A stretch of DNA of 64,000 bases from Nostoc sp. ATCC 53789 (GTDB lineage Bacteria > Cyanobacteriota > Cyanobacteriia > Cyanobacteriales > Nostocaceae), in the NCBI RefSeq assembly GCF_009873495.1, contig NZ_CP046703.1, positions 1,860,001 to 1,924,000 on the forward strand, read 5' to 3'. Positions 1 through 8,135 of the stretch are shown here, in pieces (within the stretch, counting starts at the first letter, position 1; the number at the start of each line of letters is the position of its first letter). Both the position numbers and the translations under genes were made by a program. The notes beneath the pieces were generated by a model. It had not been told where the DNA came from and ran no database searches. It worked only from the letters and a program-made list of their open reading frames with translations.

Positions 1-1
1 C

Positions 2-1312
2 AGCACAATAGCCAAATATTTTGAACAACTCAGGTCGCTGATTCGGCAAATTTTGCCATTAACTTCACAGCCAGAGGGAGCTATAAAAGTACAGCAATTA
101 ATCTCGAAATTCAGCCAAAGTCAGGATGTTCTAAAGTTTTACCAATTTGCCCATGAGTTAACTGATTTTGCCAAAACACTTCAAAAACGCCAACAGGAAG
201 CTCATCTAGCCCAGAATCAGGCTACACTCATCCAAGCTCAGATTATTCTTGGTAGTATGCTGCTGTCAATAGCGATCGCTGCTATCCTAGCTTTCTACAC
301 CAGTACAATCATTGCTTATCCGATTAAAGCGGTGACAGATATCGCCCAAAGAGTTAGCCAAGAAGCCAATTTTGACTTGCAAGCGCCCGTAATTACTCAA
401 GATGAAGTTGGAGCTTTAACTAATTCTCTTAATCAGCTAATTCGACAGGTGAAGCACCTTTTAGAAGAACAACAAGCTGAGTCCCAAGTACGACTAATTC
501 AAAGTGAAAAAATGTCTAGTTTAGGAAGAATGCTGGCTGGTGTTGCCCACGAAATTAATAATCCTGTAAATTTCATTTCTGGCAACCTCGTACACGCAAA
601 AAACTATACTGACGATTTATTAGCATTACTGCAAGTATATAAAGCCGAAGTTCCTCAGCCTTCCACTGCCGTGCAAAGTCTCGCAGAAGAAATTGATTTG
701 GAGTTTCTAGAAGTCGATTTGCCAAAGCTCTTTAATTCAATGAAAGTTGGCGCTGAACGCACGCGAGAAATTGTCCGAAGTTTGAAAGATTTCTCTCGTT
801 TAGACGATGGAGAAGCACAGTTAGTCGACCTACACGCTTGTCTAGATAGTACATTATTGATTCTGAATAATCGCCTGAAAAATGGCATTAACCTTGTTCG
901 TAGCTATGGAGAGATTCCAGAGGTTCCAGGTTATACAGGTTTACTTTATCAAGTATTTATGAATCTTCTCAGCAACGCACTTGATGCTTTAGAGCAAAAA
1001 TCAGATGAAAATCCCGAATTTGTCCCTGAAATCACTATTATTACAGAATGCTGGGAGAATGATTTGGTAATAGTGCGAATTGCCGACAACGGCCCTGGTA
1101 TTTCACCAGAAAATCAGAAAAAGATATTTGAAACATTTTTTACCACCAAGCCACGAGGCATTGGTACTGGTTTAGGGCTAGCGATCGCATATCAAATTGT
1201 GGTAGAAAAACATCAAGGTAAGATTACCTGCCAATCTGAGTTAGATAAAGGTACAGAGTTTGCGTTGGCTCTGCCCACCGCAGGTATCGCTCTGCCTATT
1301 TCTCATCCTTGA
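2..1312 (+). CDS. sensor histidine kinase, HAMP-HisKA-HATPase (5' end outside window)
   Basis: The reading frame is open from the left edge with no stop, so the gene starts upstream and only its last 436 codons are seen; a TTG at 53 is not a credible start. What remains is a membrane segment (codons for IILGSMLLSIAIAAILAFY, about 240-300), a HAMP linker, then a dimerisation domain with the H-box GVAHEINNPVNF (phosphorylatable His codon at 548-550). The ATP-binding domain follows with N-box NLLSNALDAL, G1 box DNGPGI and G2 box GTGLGLAIA. All catalytic motifs are intact, so it should autophosphorylate in response to a signal sensed by the missing N-terminal half. The H-box spelling HEINNPVNF is the type common in cyanobacterial kinases. 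No response regulator is adjacent, so its partner is unknown. Confidence 0.93.
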   Translation, partial: STIAKYFEQLRSLIRQILPLTSQPEGAIKVQQLISKFSQSQDVLKFYQFAHELTDFAKTLQKRQQEAHLAQNQATLIQAQIILGSMLLSIAIAAILAFYTSTIIAYPIKAVTDIAQRVSQEANFDLQAPVITQDEVGALTNSLNQLIRQVKHLLEEQQAESQVRLIQSEKMSSLGRMLAGVAHEINNPVNFISGNLVHAKNYTDDLLALLQVYKAEVPQPSTAVQSLAEEIDLEFLEVDLPKLFNSMKVGAERTREIVRSLKDFSRLDDGEAQLVDLHACLDSTLLILNNRLKNGINLVRSYGEIPEVPGYTGLLYQVFMNLLSNALDALEQKSDENPEFVPEITIITECWENDLVIVRIADNGPGISPENQKKIFETFFTTKPRGIGTGLGLAIAYQIVVEKHQGKITCQSELDKGTEFALALPTAGIALPISHP

Positions 1313-1469
1313 GTTAGTAGCTTTTCAAAGTTAATTTTTTCATAATAATCAACAGCAAGTATAAGGTTGCGTGTTTAAATCTTTTTAGTGGACTGACGAA
1401 AGTTTGCCTACACAAACACCTCAAGCCAGTTTTGGCAAGCTTTTTAAGAACAAAGGGAGAAATAAATTT

Positions 1470-1994
1470 ATGGGACTTTTCGATCAAATTCTTGGTGCAG
1501 TTGCTAATCCCAATCAACAGGGAAGCTTAGGGCAACTGGGAGGAATCATTAACACTGTACAGCAATTGAGCCAAAGTACTGGTGCAGATCCTTCTACCAT
1601 TCAATCAGTCTTGTCAATTGTCGGTGGTCAAGTGCGTTCCGCTTTACAAGACAAGCAAGCCACAGATGGTAATGAAGCCGCACAAAGTTTAGTGAATCAA
1701 TATGCTGGGACTTCGCCTAATCCCCAAGCCGTCAATTCGCTGTTTTCTCCTCAGATTCAACAACAGGTAGCTCAGATTGCTGCCCAGCGCACTGGATTGG
1801 ATGCTGGTGTAGTTCAACAATTGCTACCTTTAGCAGTACCTTTAGTCCTGAATTTTCTGCAATCAGGTGCAAATGCTCAAAATCCCCAAGCTGGCGGTAA
1901 TCCTGTACTGAATTCCTTCTTGGATGCTGACGGCGATGGTGATGTAGATATCGCTGATGCTATCCAAATGGCTAGTCGGTATATGAGACAGTAA
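1470..1994 (+). CDS. DUF937-like protein with C-terminal EF-hand/dockerin-like loop
   Basis: The frame is open from a TTG at 1404, but I chose the ATG at 1470 because GGGAGA lies 8-13 bases upstream and the protein then begins MGLFDQILGAVANPNQQG, the usual start of DUF937-like proteins. The 174-residue product is rich in Gln, Ala and Gly. It has two similar helical stretches: one with QSTGADPSTIQSVLSIVGGQ, one with QRTGLDAGVVQQLLPLAVPL. The C-terminus carries DADGDGDVDIADA, a calcium-binding loop of EF-hand/dockerin type. DUF937 has no firmly established function; calcium binding is inferred from the loop only. It is 157 nt downstream of the kinase gene and probably separately transcribed. 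A hairpin follows at 2039-2059. Confidence 0.8.
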   Translation: MGLFDQILGAVANPNQQGSLGQLGGIINTVQQLSQSTGADPSTIQSVLSIVGGQVRSALQDKQATDGNEAAQSLVNQYAGTSPNPQAVNSLFSPQIQQQVAQIAAQRTGLDAGVVQQLLPLAVPLVLNFLQSGANAQNPQAGGNPVLNSFLDADGDGDVDIADAIQMASRYMRQ

Positions 1995-2038
1995 GTAAGT
2001 TGGCACAATAAAATCAAACTATGTAAATAAAAAGGAAC

Positions 2039-2059
2039 TAGGCTAAAACCCTTAGCCTA
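2039..2059 (+). terminator. hairpin after the DUF937-like gene
   Basis: Perfect 8-bp stem TAGGCTAA/TTAGCCTA with loop AACCC, 45 nt after the stop codon. It lacks a clear T-run, so it may be an RNA-stabilising hairpin or weak terminator rather than a canonical one. Confidence 0.4.
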
Positions 2060-2231
2060 TTGCCTATTTCCTTATCCCAAAGACAATTATTTACGCCCAC
2101 TTACTTAATACTTTTCCTAACTCGAAACTCCCATTTGCTCAGACATCGGCAATTGGGCCTTGCTAGATATTTAGCTAAGGCATAGGCTGAGAAGATGAGA
2201 AATTTGTATGTGAATATAAATCAGACAGTCT

Positions 2232-2798
2232 ATGTCTAAACTTTTTGACTGTATTACAGACGAACTGCAAGACTTTATTGCAGCCCAACACCTTTTCTTT
2301 GTTGGCTCTGCACCCTTGAGTCCTACGGGTCATGTTAATCTATCTCCTAAAGGTTTAGGATGCTTTCGCGTTCTCTCTCCCAAACAAGTAGGTTACGTAG
2401 ACCTTACAGGCAGTGGTAACGAAACCTCAGCCCATTTGCAAGAAAATGGGCGGATAACCTTCATGTTTTGCGCCTTTGAAGAACCTGCATGTATCCTGCG
2501 TCTTTACGGTCAAGGAAACACGATTTTACCGGGTTCTCCAGAGTGGGACTCTCTGTACTCTCTGTTTTTACCAATGCCTGGAACTCGCCAAATTATCGTC
2601 GCTGATATTGAAAAAATACAGACTTCTTGTGGTTTTGGCGTACCACTTTATGAATATCGAGGTCAGCGCCAGACTTTAGTAAACTGGGCTAGTAAAAAAG
2701 GTGAAGAAGGAGTTCGAGAATATCAACAGAAGAAAAATCTTGTCAGCATTGACGGTTTACCAACACCGCTAAGTAAATTATCAGAAAAATGGGTTTAA
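2232..2798 (+). CDS. pyridoxamine 5'-phosphate oxidase-type (PPOX) FMN-binding protein
   Basis: The 188-residue product has the split-barrel flavin-binding pattern of the PPOX family near its N-terminus: LFFVGSAPLSPTGHVNLSPKG, then YVDLTGSGNETSAHLQENG and the barrel strand RITFMFCAFEEPACILRLYG. Members of this subgroup are annotated as pyridoxamine 5'-phosphate oxidase-related FMN-binding proteins; few have known substrates, and it should not be called PdxH. The last codons and the stop overlap the beginning of a short dispersed repeat (2788-2945) that recurs inverted at 21.6-21.8 kb, so the C-terminus EKWV may have been supplied by that insertion. It stands alone, with no operon partner. Confidence 0.85.
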   Translation: MSKLFDCITDELQDFIAAQHLFFVGSAPLSPTGHVNLSPKGLGCFRVLSPKQVGYVDLTGSGNETSAHLQENGRITFMFCAFEEPACILRLYGQGNTILPGSPEWDSLYSLFLPMPGTRQIIVADIEKIQTSCGFGVPLYEYRGQRQTLVNWASKKGEEGVREYQQKKNLVSIDGLPTPLSKLSEKWV

Positions 2799-2945
2799 AA
2801 CCCCGTGCTTCCATCACGGTTTTAAAGTAATGAGTAAGGAGTAATGAGTAATGAGTGGATGAAAAATGGGTATTTACTCATTACTTATTATTTATTACTC
2901 ATTACTCCAGAATCATCGTGCGTTCACGGCGGTGAGGATGTCAAC
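2788..2945 (+). repeat. short non-coding element, copy 1 (IS200/IS605-end-like MITE)
   Basis: This segment matches, in inverted orientation, the stretch 21589-21800. Shared blocks are AACCCCGTGCTTC at one end, TTTAAAGTAA, GGAGTAATGAGTAATGAG, TGGATGAAAAATGGGTATTT, a mirrored ATTACTCATTACTCC, and GTCAAC at the other end. The middle is a near-palindrome of TACTCATTACT units. It encodes no protein. The terminal blocks resemble the ends of cyanobacterial IS200/IS605-type elements, so I infer a non-autonomous derivative. Confidence 0.65.
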
Positions 2946-3030
2946 CTAAATTTTACAAAATCACTACAATTTTTCCTCCCCCTGCCCCCTGCCCTTAAAG
3001 CGATGGGATATTTTTTTATTTGGAAGTCTC

Positions 3031-3207
3031 TTATGACCCTTTTGGGTTAGTGTCACCAGCAATTATTGCTTGAAATAAGTTTCCAAGTAAAGAGAAAAAT
3101 GCCGAAACTAACACTACCAACATCAAACTAGCAAGGGCAGCAAAGGGAGAAATGATGGATAAGAGTAACAGTGCAAGCATCAAAATCGTTAGTAATGTCT
3201 TATTCAT
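3031..3207 (-). CDS. small membrane protein, 58 aa
   Basis: An uninterrupted 59-codon frame on the minus strand from ATG at 3207 to TAA at 3031, in an otherwise gene-free stretch. The product begins MNKTLLTILMLALLLLSIIS and continues PFAALASLMLVVLVSAFFSL, then ends LGNLFQAIIAGDTNPKGS. It is two hydrophobic helices joined by a Pro-Phe turn, with a short polar tail. The high hydrophobic content and clean ends argue for a real gene, though there is only a weak ribosome site (AAAGATG, 8 nt before the ATG). The first helix could be a signal peptide or an anchor. I do not recognise a family. Divergent from the PPOX gene and upstream of nothing obvious on its own strand. Confidence 0.55.
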   Translation of the reverse strand: MNKTLLTILMLALLLLSIISPFAALASLMLVVLVSAFFSLLGNLFQAIIAGDTNPKGS

Positions 3208-3344
3208 CTTTTTTCATCTTTAATAGTTGCTATTCTCAAGTTAACCAACTAATCTATGAACTTCACCACAGCCAATAGAAGGAATTAGTCTTAGTTCTCT
3301 GGTAATACCATTTCTCTGCGAGGTTGTGCCAAACCCTTTTAACT

Positions 3345-3369
3345 TCTTCTTTCTTTCTTTCTTTCTTTG
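3345..3369 (+). repeat. CTTT/TTTC microsatellite
   Basis: About six tandem copies of TTTC in the gap between the small membrane gene and the DUF4336 gene, next to a degenerate copy of the cyanobacterial intergenic repeat containing TTTGCGTACTTTGCGGTTCG. Confidence 0.7.
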
Positions 3370-3566
3370 TGTCCTTTGCGTACTTTGCGGTTCGTTTTTT
3401 TCTTATACTTAAATATGGTTTAGCGCATTTTCTTACAGAATCGGTATAATAATTTACAAGCTAATTGGGTGTCAAAGTTTAATTTAGAAATCAAAAATCG
3501 AACCACTATAGTTTTGCAATCATAGCAATTTCTGATTCTTTAGCACAGCAGTTACAAAAAATTATC

Positions 3567-4799
3567 CTACACCTTCTCCTTTGCTGCTGGCACAATGCCC
3601 AACTTATTTAAACCTGCATCGATTTCTTTAAGTAGTTTAAAATCCTCCTCTGGTAGGGGATAGCTGCTACTGCTGAATAAACCCCCACTAACAGCAGGCT
3701 GCTTTTCCAAAAAAGAGAAAGCTTGACGAAACTGATACGCTTGGGCTTTTATCGGTGCATCAAAATGGCAGGGAATAATCCACTCGAAGTCCCAACTAGC
3801 AACTTTATCAGCCCAGTCAATGGTTTCCTTCGGTGCGCGGTTGAGAATCAACGTCTGTAAAATTGGTGCAACAAACAACCGCCCATTACCTCGTAGGGCA
3901 TCAAACGATCGCAGCCAATGTGGATGCCATTGAAAGGGGTACAATCCAAAATAAGCTTTCCTTGAGCGTTCTGGGGCTTTCAAGGCATCTTGCAACACCT
4001 GATTCCATTGGGGTATATTTAGTGCGCTTGGTTGAAAGTACAAAGCAAACAGACAGATGCGCTGCCAACCCTTACGGCGATTTACCTGAATGTCTGCAAC
4101 AATATCAGAAGCACGATCCTTGGCATGGAATAGTAGGGGATATGGATCTAATAAAACGATCGCAGGTGGATCGTCTGGGATAGAGAGTACAGAATCGGTT
4201 ACTAAAAGAGTATGCGATCGCTTGTGGAAAAAAGCAACTTCCGCAAATCGACCAGGGCCAAGGTCGATGGGGCCCAGCATTGCATAGTCAAACTCGTCAG
4301 CAAAGGGTGTTTTGCTACTATCTTCTGGAAGTACCTGAGTCCGTTTTGGGGGTAAGCCAAGCCAGCTAAGGGGCAGATTTAGCGGGAAACTCCACTGATG
4401 GGGAGCCACAAACACCTGTGCAGTCGGAAAATATCTGGCGAAAGGGCCGACAAAGACTTTGTGTTCTATACCGGAGATAGTTGGCAGGATGATGTACTTA
4501 ACATTACCGTGTTCCGCCACCAACTCATTCACAAGCCGGATGCACTCTGGGGTTGGTGCAACAGGCGCATAGATAAGAAGACCTCCGGCTTCGAGTTTAA
4601 CTACAGTCATGCGAATTGGCACAACAACGTAGAAAATGCCCTGAATCTGGTCAAAATTCCAGATTGTGTCCTTAATCACTTCTTTGCGGATTGTCTGCCG
4701 CCTGCCATAAGGGTAGAGTGGCAGAACAGGCCATAGTTTCCATGAAAAGTCTTTTGGATTTATCTGTTGTGCATTGACTATGCGTTCATCATCAGCCAC
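3567..4799 (-). CDS. DUF4336 domain protein (metallo-beta-lactamase-like fold)
   Basis: A 410-residue protein beginning from GTG at 4799; GGAGGGG at 4807-4813 sits at good spacing and supports this unusual start. The N-terminus has NPKDFSWKLWPVLPLYPYG, and the core IRMTVVKLEAGGLLIYAPVAPT plus KYIILPTISGIEHKVFVGP matches the DUF4336 family, which is related in fold to metallo-beta-lactamases. Further signatures are GRFAEVAFFHKRSHTLLVTD and IIPCHFDAP near the C-terminus. No signal peptide is seen, so it should be cytoplasmic. The family is widespread in cyanobacteria and plants without a known reaction. It is monocistronic here. Several long frames on the opposite strand are shadows. Confidence 0.88.
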   Translation of the reverse strand: MADDERIVNAQQINPKDFSWKLWPVLPLYPYGRRQTIRKEVIKDTIWNFDQIQGIFYVVVPIRMTVVKLEAGGLLIYAPVAPTPECIRLVNELVAEHGNVKYIILPTISGIEHKVFVGPFARYFPTAQVFVAPHQWSFPLNLPLSWLGLPPKRTQVLPEDSSKTPFADEFDYAMLGPIDLGPGRFAEVAFFHKRSHTLLVTDSVLSIPDDPPAIVLLDPYPLLFHAKDRASDIVADIQVNRRKGWQRICLFALYFQPSALNIPQWNQVLQDALKAPERSRKAYFGLYPFQWHPHWLRSFDALRGNGRLFVAPILQTLILNRAPKETIDWADKVASWDFEWIIPCHFDAPIKAQAYQFRQAFSFLEKQPAVSGGLFSSSSYPLPEEDFKLLKEIDAGLNKLGIVPAAKEKV

Positions 4800-4948
4800 T
4801 CTGCAACCCCTCCAAATTCCCTGCTCAAATTGTTTTTATTTACTATCCCAAAGTTGGAGTTTAGCAAATTGTTGAGATCATCAGATCAATTTTTAATTCT
4901 TAATTGTAATTCGTAATATTTCGTGCATAATTCATTCTCGATAAAATT

Positions 4949-5161
4949 ATGAGTAAATATAGAATTTTAAAACCCGATCAAAGTTACACTTTTAGTCAAT
5001 ACTTTTTGTTACCTAATCCAACAATAGATGTAGTAGCTGAGTTTGAATACAGTTACGAACGCACAGAGCTAAAATTACCAAGATATTTTGCTGAGGTTAG
5101 CTATTTAGAATTTTTACAAAATTACTTACAGCGCAATATTATGCCTACACATCATATTTAA
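4949..5161 (+). CDS. small hypothetical protein, 70 aa
   Basis: The product starts MSKYRILKPDQSYTFSQYF and continues with DVVAEFEYSYERTELKLPRY. The pattern of a YTF segment, a short linker, then AEFxYSxER and LPR resembles the N-terminal region of larger cyanobacterial proteins that often lie near type I restriction-like genes. If so, this is a free-standing or truncated N-terminal module. I offer that resemblance from memory only. It lies 69 nt before the orphan STAND-type domain gene, on the same strand. There is no strong ribosome site. Confidence 0.45.
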   Translation: MSKYRILKPDQSYTFSQYFLLPNPTIDVVAEFEYSYERTELKLPRYFAEVSYLEFLQNYLQRNIMPTHHI

Positions 5162-5230
5162 AACGATTGTTCATACTTGCTATCAAAAACTGTTTTTACC
5201 AGGTTATGCTTGCGAAAAAGCCTAAAGTAA

Positions 5231-5704
5231 ATGTATGTTATTATGACTGACCCACAGCGACATGAAGAGAATAATGAAAAAGCAGTGGAAAAATTAGCTT
5301 GGACAATTCAAGCTTCTCAAGGGCAGTTTAAGCTGATTCTTGCACGGTGTAATTATGCTAGTATATACGATACCCTGATAGAAAAATTACATAAAATTTG
5401 TGAATGTGATATTAACGTTTTCTATCTAAAGGAATCCGAAATGGATCTTTATAACATCATTCGTGAAGAATCCAATCATGAGGTACAAGTCCTAATGATT
5501 CTAGGTTTGGAATCCTTGTACAATCCACCTCAGTTTTGGACTTCGGCTAATTATATGCACAAGGAGTTTTTCAATAATTTTTCTTTTCCTTTAGTGCTGT
5601 GGATCAACAACGATGTTTACCAGCAGATGAAGCAGTTAGCTCCAGATTTGGAGAATTGGGCGACTACGATAAATTTCCTATCCTGTCTATTTCCATCAAG
5701 CTAA
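5231..5704 (+). CDS. orphan N-terminal domain of a cyanobacterial STAND NTPase
   Basis: The 157-residue product contains KLAWTIQASQGQFKLILARCNY at the start and FSFPLVLWINNDVYQQMKQL and APDLENWATTINF near the end. This matches the domain that precedes the P-loop NTPase in large cyanobacterial WD40/TPR STAND proteins, where a phrase like FPLVLWVND and APDFKSWA is typical. The protein stops right after this domain; no P-loop, TPR or WD repeat follows. It is therefore a naturally stand-alone module or a truncated gene. An alternative ATG lies at 5243. It ends 4 nt inside the convergent ankyrin gene. Confidence 0.65.
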   Translation: MYVIMTDPQRHEENNEKAVEKLAWTIQASQGQFKLILARCNYASIYDTLIEKLHKICECDINVFYLKESEMDLYNIIREESNHEVQVLMILGLESLYNPPQFWTSANYMHKEFFNNFSFPLVLWINNDVYQQMKQLAPDLENWATTINFLSCLFPSS

Positions 5705-6099
5705 TTCCTCCGATTTAGAGTTCTCTGTGCAATTTCTTTTAGTTCTGGCAAAGTTAGTGGAGCCAAGTAATCAAAAATATTTTTATTACGAACAAATTCA
5801 TTAGTATGAGAAAAAGCATTATTGCAAGCGTAAGCAGATAGATTTAAAGGAAATTCATCTGGATCTGAGCCTCTAATGTTGACATCTGCGCCAGCCTTAA
5901 CTAGCAATTTAACTATATCTAGAGATTCTTCAAAAACTGCATACATTAAAGGAGTCCAATAAAGTTCGCTGCTGTCTCTAGCATTGATATCTTGCTGAAC
6001 GGAAATAAGAGCTTGAACTTCTTCCAAGTAATGAAAGCGAATTGCTCGAATCAGTGCTTCGGCAAAATCTTCATCAGGTATAATGTAGTCTCCATACAT
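5701..6099 (-). CDS. ankyrin-repeat protein, 132 aa
   Basis: Two or three ankyrin units are visible: ALIRAIRFHYLEEVQALISV, then TPLMYAVFEESLDIVKLLVK followed by AGADVNIRG, and a degenerate third with PLNLSAYACNN. Ankyrin repeats mediate protein binding; no catalytic part is present. The start ATG at 6099 is preceded by AGGAGGAAAAAATA, a strong ribosome site. The C-terminus (LAPLTLPELKEIAQRTLNRR) is a charged helix. It is convergent with, and overlaps by 4 nt, the orphan STAND-domain gene. A functional link between the two is possible but unproven. Confidence 0.8.
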   Translation of the reverse strand: MYGDYIIPDEDFAEALIRAIRFHYLEEVQALISVQQDINARDSSELYWTPLMYAVFEESLDIVKLLVKAGADVNIRGSDPDEFPLNLSAYACNNAFSHTNEFVRNKNIFDYLAPLTLPELKEIAQRTLNRRN

Positions 6100-6217
6100 T
6101 ATTTTTTCCTCCTGCTAGTTTTTAGAATTATTTAGTACAAGTAAGTGAGCGTAAGTAAATAACTAAAGGTTTGTAGTAAGCGGCTCTTGGTAATTTAGAC
6201 ATATTGCAAGAATAGCG

Positions 6218-7183
6218 ATGATTCATTACATTTTAAAAGCTACCAAGGAAACTGTACATCTGGGTGGTTTCTCCCATCTGCTAGAACCAGCACTCACTAT
6301 TGATTCTGGTGATACGGTTGATGTGGAAACTTATACTGGTTACTACGTTTACGACAAAGCACCACCTGAATTTGTCACACCAGAATTTCTCGACATCTGC
6401 CAAAATCTTTTACCAGAACGCAAGATTGCTGGGGGGCCGCATTTACTCACAGGGCCGATTTATGTGCGTGATGCCGAACCAGGGGATGTTTTAGAAGTAC
6501 AATTAGATGCGATCGCACCTAGTGTACCCGTTGGCTTCAATGCCATTCGTCCAGGTTGGGGAGCTTTACCACATCAGTTTCCTCAACCTGCGTTGAGATT
6601 CATTCCTCTAGATTTAGTCAACAATATCGCGGAATTTCCGGCGGGTACTGGCATAAAAATTCCCCTCAAACCGTTTTTTGGAATTCTTGGTGTCGCTACC
6701 CCAGAAACCTCTCGAACTTCTGTCCCACCAGGTTCTTACGGTGGTAATATCGACAACCGGGAATTACAAGCTGGTTCTCGTTTATTTTTGCCGATTTTCG
6801 TACCAGGTGCATTATTTTCTATTGGTGATGGGCATTCTGCACAGGGAGATGGCGAAGTAAATGTCACCGCCATTGAAACTTCCATGAATGGTAGAATTAC
6901 CCTCAAACTTCGCAAGGATTTACAGCTAACAACACCAATTGCCGAAACTCCAACTCATATAATTACAATGGGGTTTGCTCAAACATTAGATGAAGCTTTA
7001 GAACTGGCTTTAAAGAATATGATTGATTTTCTGGAACGCTTTGCAAATTTGTCGCCAGAAGATGCTTATGTATTGTGTAGTTTAGCTGTAAATTTTCACA
7101 TTACTCAAGTTGTGAACAGTCCCCAAAAAGGTGTACATGGAATGCTACCAAAATCAATTTTTTCCAAGAATATTAATTTATAA
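6218..7183 (+). CDS. acetamidase/formamidase family protein
   Basis: The 321-residue product matches the FmdA/AmdA family, which hydrolyses short-chain amides to ammonia and the carboxylate. Visible family features are the N-terminal SGDTVDVETYTG, GPIYVRDAEPGDVLEVQ, the central FFGILGVATPE with PPGSYGGNIDNRE, then PGALFSIGDGHSAQGDGEVN. The last block carries the metal/active-site GDGHSAQGDGE. Length is normal for the family. It has its own upstream region and an 8-bp hairpin after it. It could help recover nitrogen from amides, though the substrate cannot be read from sequence. Confidence 0.9.
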   Translation: MIHYILKATKETVHLGGFSHLLEPALTIDSGDTVDVETYTGYYVYDKAPPEFVTPEFLDICQNLLPERKIAGGPHLLTGPIYVRDAEPGDVLEVQLDAIAPSVPVGFNAIRPGWGALPHQFPQPALRFIPLDLVNNIAEFPAGTGIKIPLKPFFGILGVATPETSRTSVPPGSYGGNIDNRELQAGSRLFLPIFVPGALFSIGDGHSAQGDGEVNVTAIETSMNGRITLKLRKDLQLTTPIAETPTHIITMGFAQTLDEALELALKNMIDFLERFANLSPEDAYVLCSLAVNFHITQVVNSPQKGVHGMLPKSIFSKNINL

Positions 7184-7188
7184 TTGAT

Positions 7189-7214
7189 AGGTGTTCGCTA
7201 TTTACTGAACACCT
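7189..7214. terminator. hairpin between convergent amidase and FMN reductase genes
   Basis: Perfect 8-bp stem AGGTGTTC/GAACACCT with a 10-nt loop, between the amidase stop (7183) and the reductase stop (7222). T-rich sequence exists on both sides but no strict T-run, so a bidirectional terminator is likely rather than certain. Confidence 0.5.
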
Positions 7215-7221
7215 GAAGAAT

Positions 7222-7800
7222 TTAGTTTAGCTTCAGCAATAACTTTGTTAAGCCAGCGCCTAACTGCTCAATAGATTCTTGCTGTTTCGGATCTTTTAGC
7301 GTGCCATCACCATTAAAGGCTTCATAAGCTTTGGATACTGCTATTTGGTCGGGAAGTACCAAAACTTTGATATTTCCCAAGATAGACCGCAGGTGAACCA
7401 ACCCGCGCAGACCACCGAGAGCGCCTGGGGAAGCACTCATAATGGCAGCAACCTTACCTGCAAAAGCAGCCAATGGTGCTTCATTTGGGGCTGGACGAGA
7501 TGCCCAATCAATGGCGTTCTTCAAAACTGCTGTGAGTGAACTGTTATATTCCGGCGAAGCAATCAGGAATCCTTGATGAGAAATCATCAAATCTTTAAAA
7601 GTGCGGGCGTTGGCAGGTAGTCCTTCTTGAGCTTCCAAGTCTTCATCAAACAGAGGTAAAGGTAAATCGCGGAGGTCTAGATAAGTCACTTCTGCGCCTG
7701 CTGCCTGAGCGCCAGATGCCGCGATTTTTACCAATTTTTTGTTGTAAGAATCAATCCGGGTGCTGCCGGCAAAGGCGAGGATTTTAGGTGTAGATGCCAT
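7222..7800 (-). CDS. NADPH-dependent FMN reductase family protein
   Basis: A 192-residue flavodoxin-like protein. The phosphate-binding loop FAGSTRIDSYNKKL is at residues 10-23; LIASPEYNSSLTAVLKNAIDW is the classic family motif near residue 80-100, and IMSASPGALGGLRG follows. Members reduce FMN or quinones/chromate with NAD(P)H. Length and motif order are normal. The stop is 38 nt from the convergent amidase stop with a hairpin between them. The gene is monocistronic. Confidence 0.92.
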   Translation of the reverse strand: MASTPKILAFAGSTRIDSYNKKLVKIAASGAQAAGAEVTYLDLRDLPLPLFDEDLEAQEGLPANARTFKDLMISHQGFLIASPEYNSSLTAVLKNAIDWASRPAPNEAPLAAFAGKVAAIMSASPGALGGLRGLVHLRSILGNIKVLVLPDQIAVSKAYEAFNGDGTLKDPKQQESIEQLGAGLTKLLLKLN

Positions 7801-8135
7801 AGTTCTAGATTGAATGGGAAGGATTAAACCTGTTCAGCTGCATTATCCTGTTTTCAGGCGATCGCTATTTGCTACCTTAAGATTTTCTTTAAGTTACATA
7901 ATTACATTAATGATAGTGAATGCTAAAAATCCTGCCTCTAAAGTCGGAATATGAACAATTCACAAGATAGAAGTCGTTTTAACTTAAGATGTGGCTATTA
8001 CTCTGCGGGGTTTACCCTTTCATACCAGGGAAGCTGTGAAAGTTATTATTCTGAAAGCTAAAACCTAACAGCAATAAACAGCCTGTTTTGTCAGAAGTTT
8101 TATCTGAAATTATGTTCAGAAATTAGAGAAAATTC
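7801..8135. other. gene-free stretch
   Basis: Divergent-free spacer between the starts and ends of two minus-strand genes. Contains one HIP1-like GGCGATCGCT near 7858 and A/T-rich sequence; I see no small frame, strong hairpin or repeat. Confidence 0.5.

Noticed and set aside
655-888. Minus-strand open frame inside the kinase gene
   Set aside because: It is antisense to the conserved kinase core and has no start site or family likeness.
2844-3050. 68-codon frame following the PPOX gene
   Set aside because: It reads across the TACTCATTACT repeat; the product (LLITYYLLLITP) is repeat-derived.
3345-3369. Possible CRISPR-like tandem repeat
   Set aside because: It is a tetranucleotide microsatellite with no spacers; no direct-repeat/spacer array was seen anywhere in the window.
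3863-4736. Three plus-strand open frames opposite the DUF4336 gene
   Set aside because: They are shadows of a well-supported minus-strand gene.
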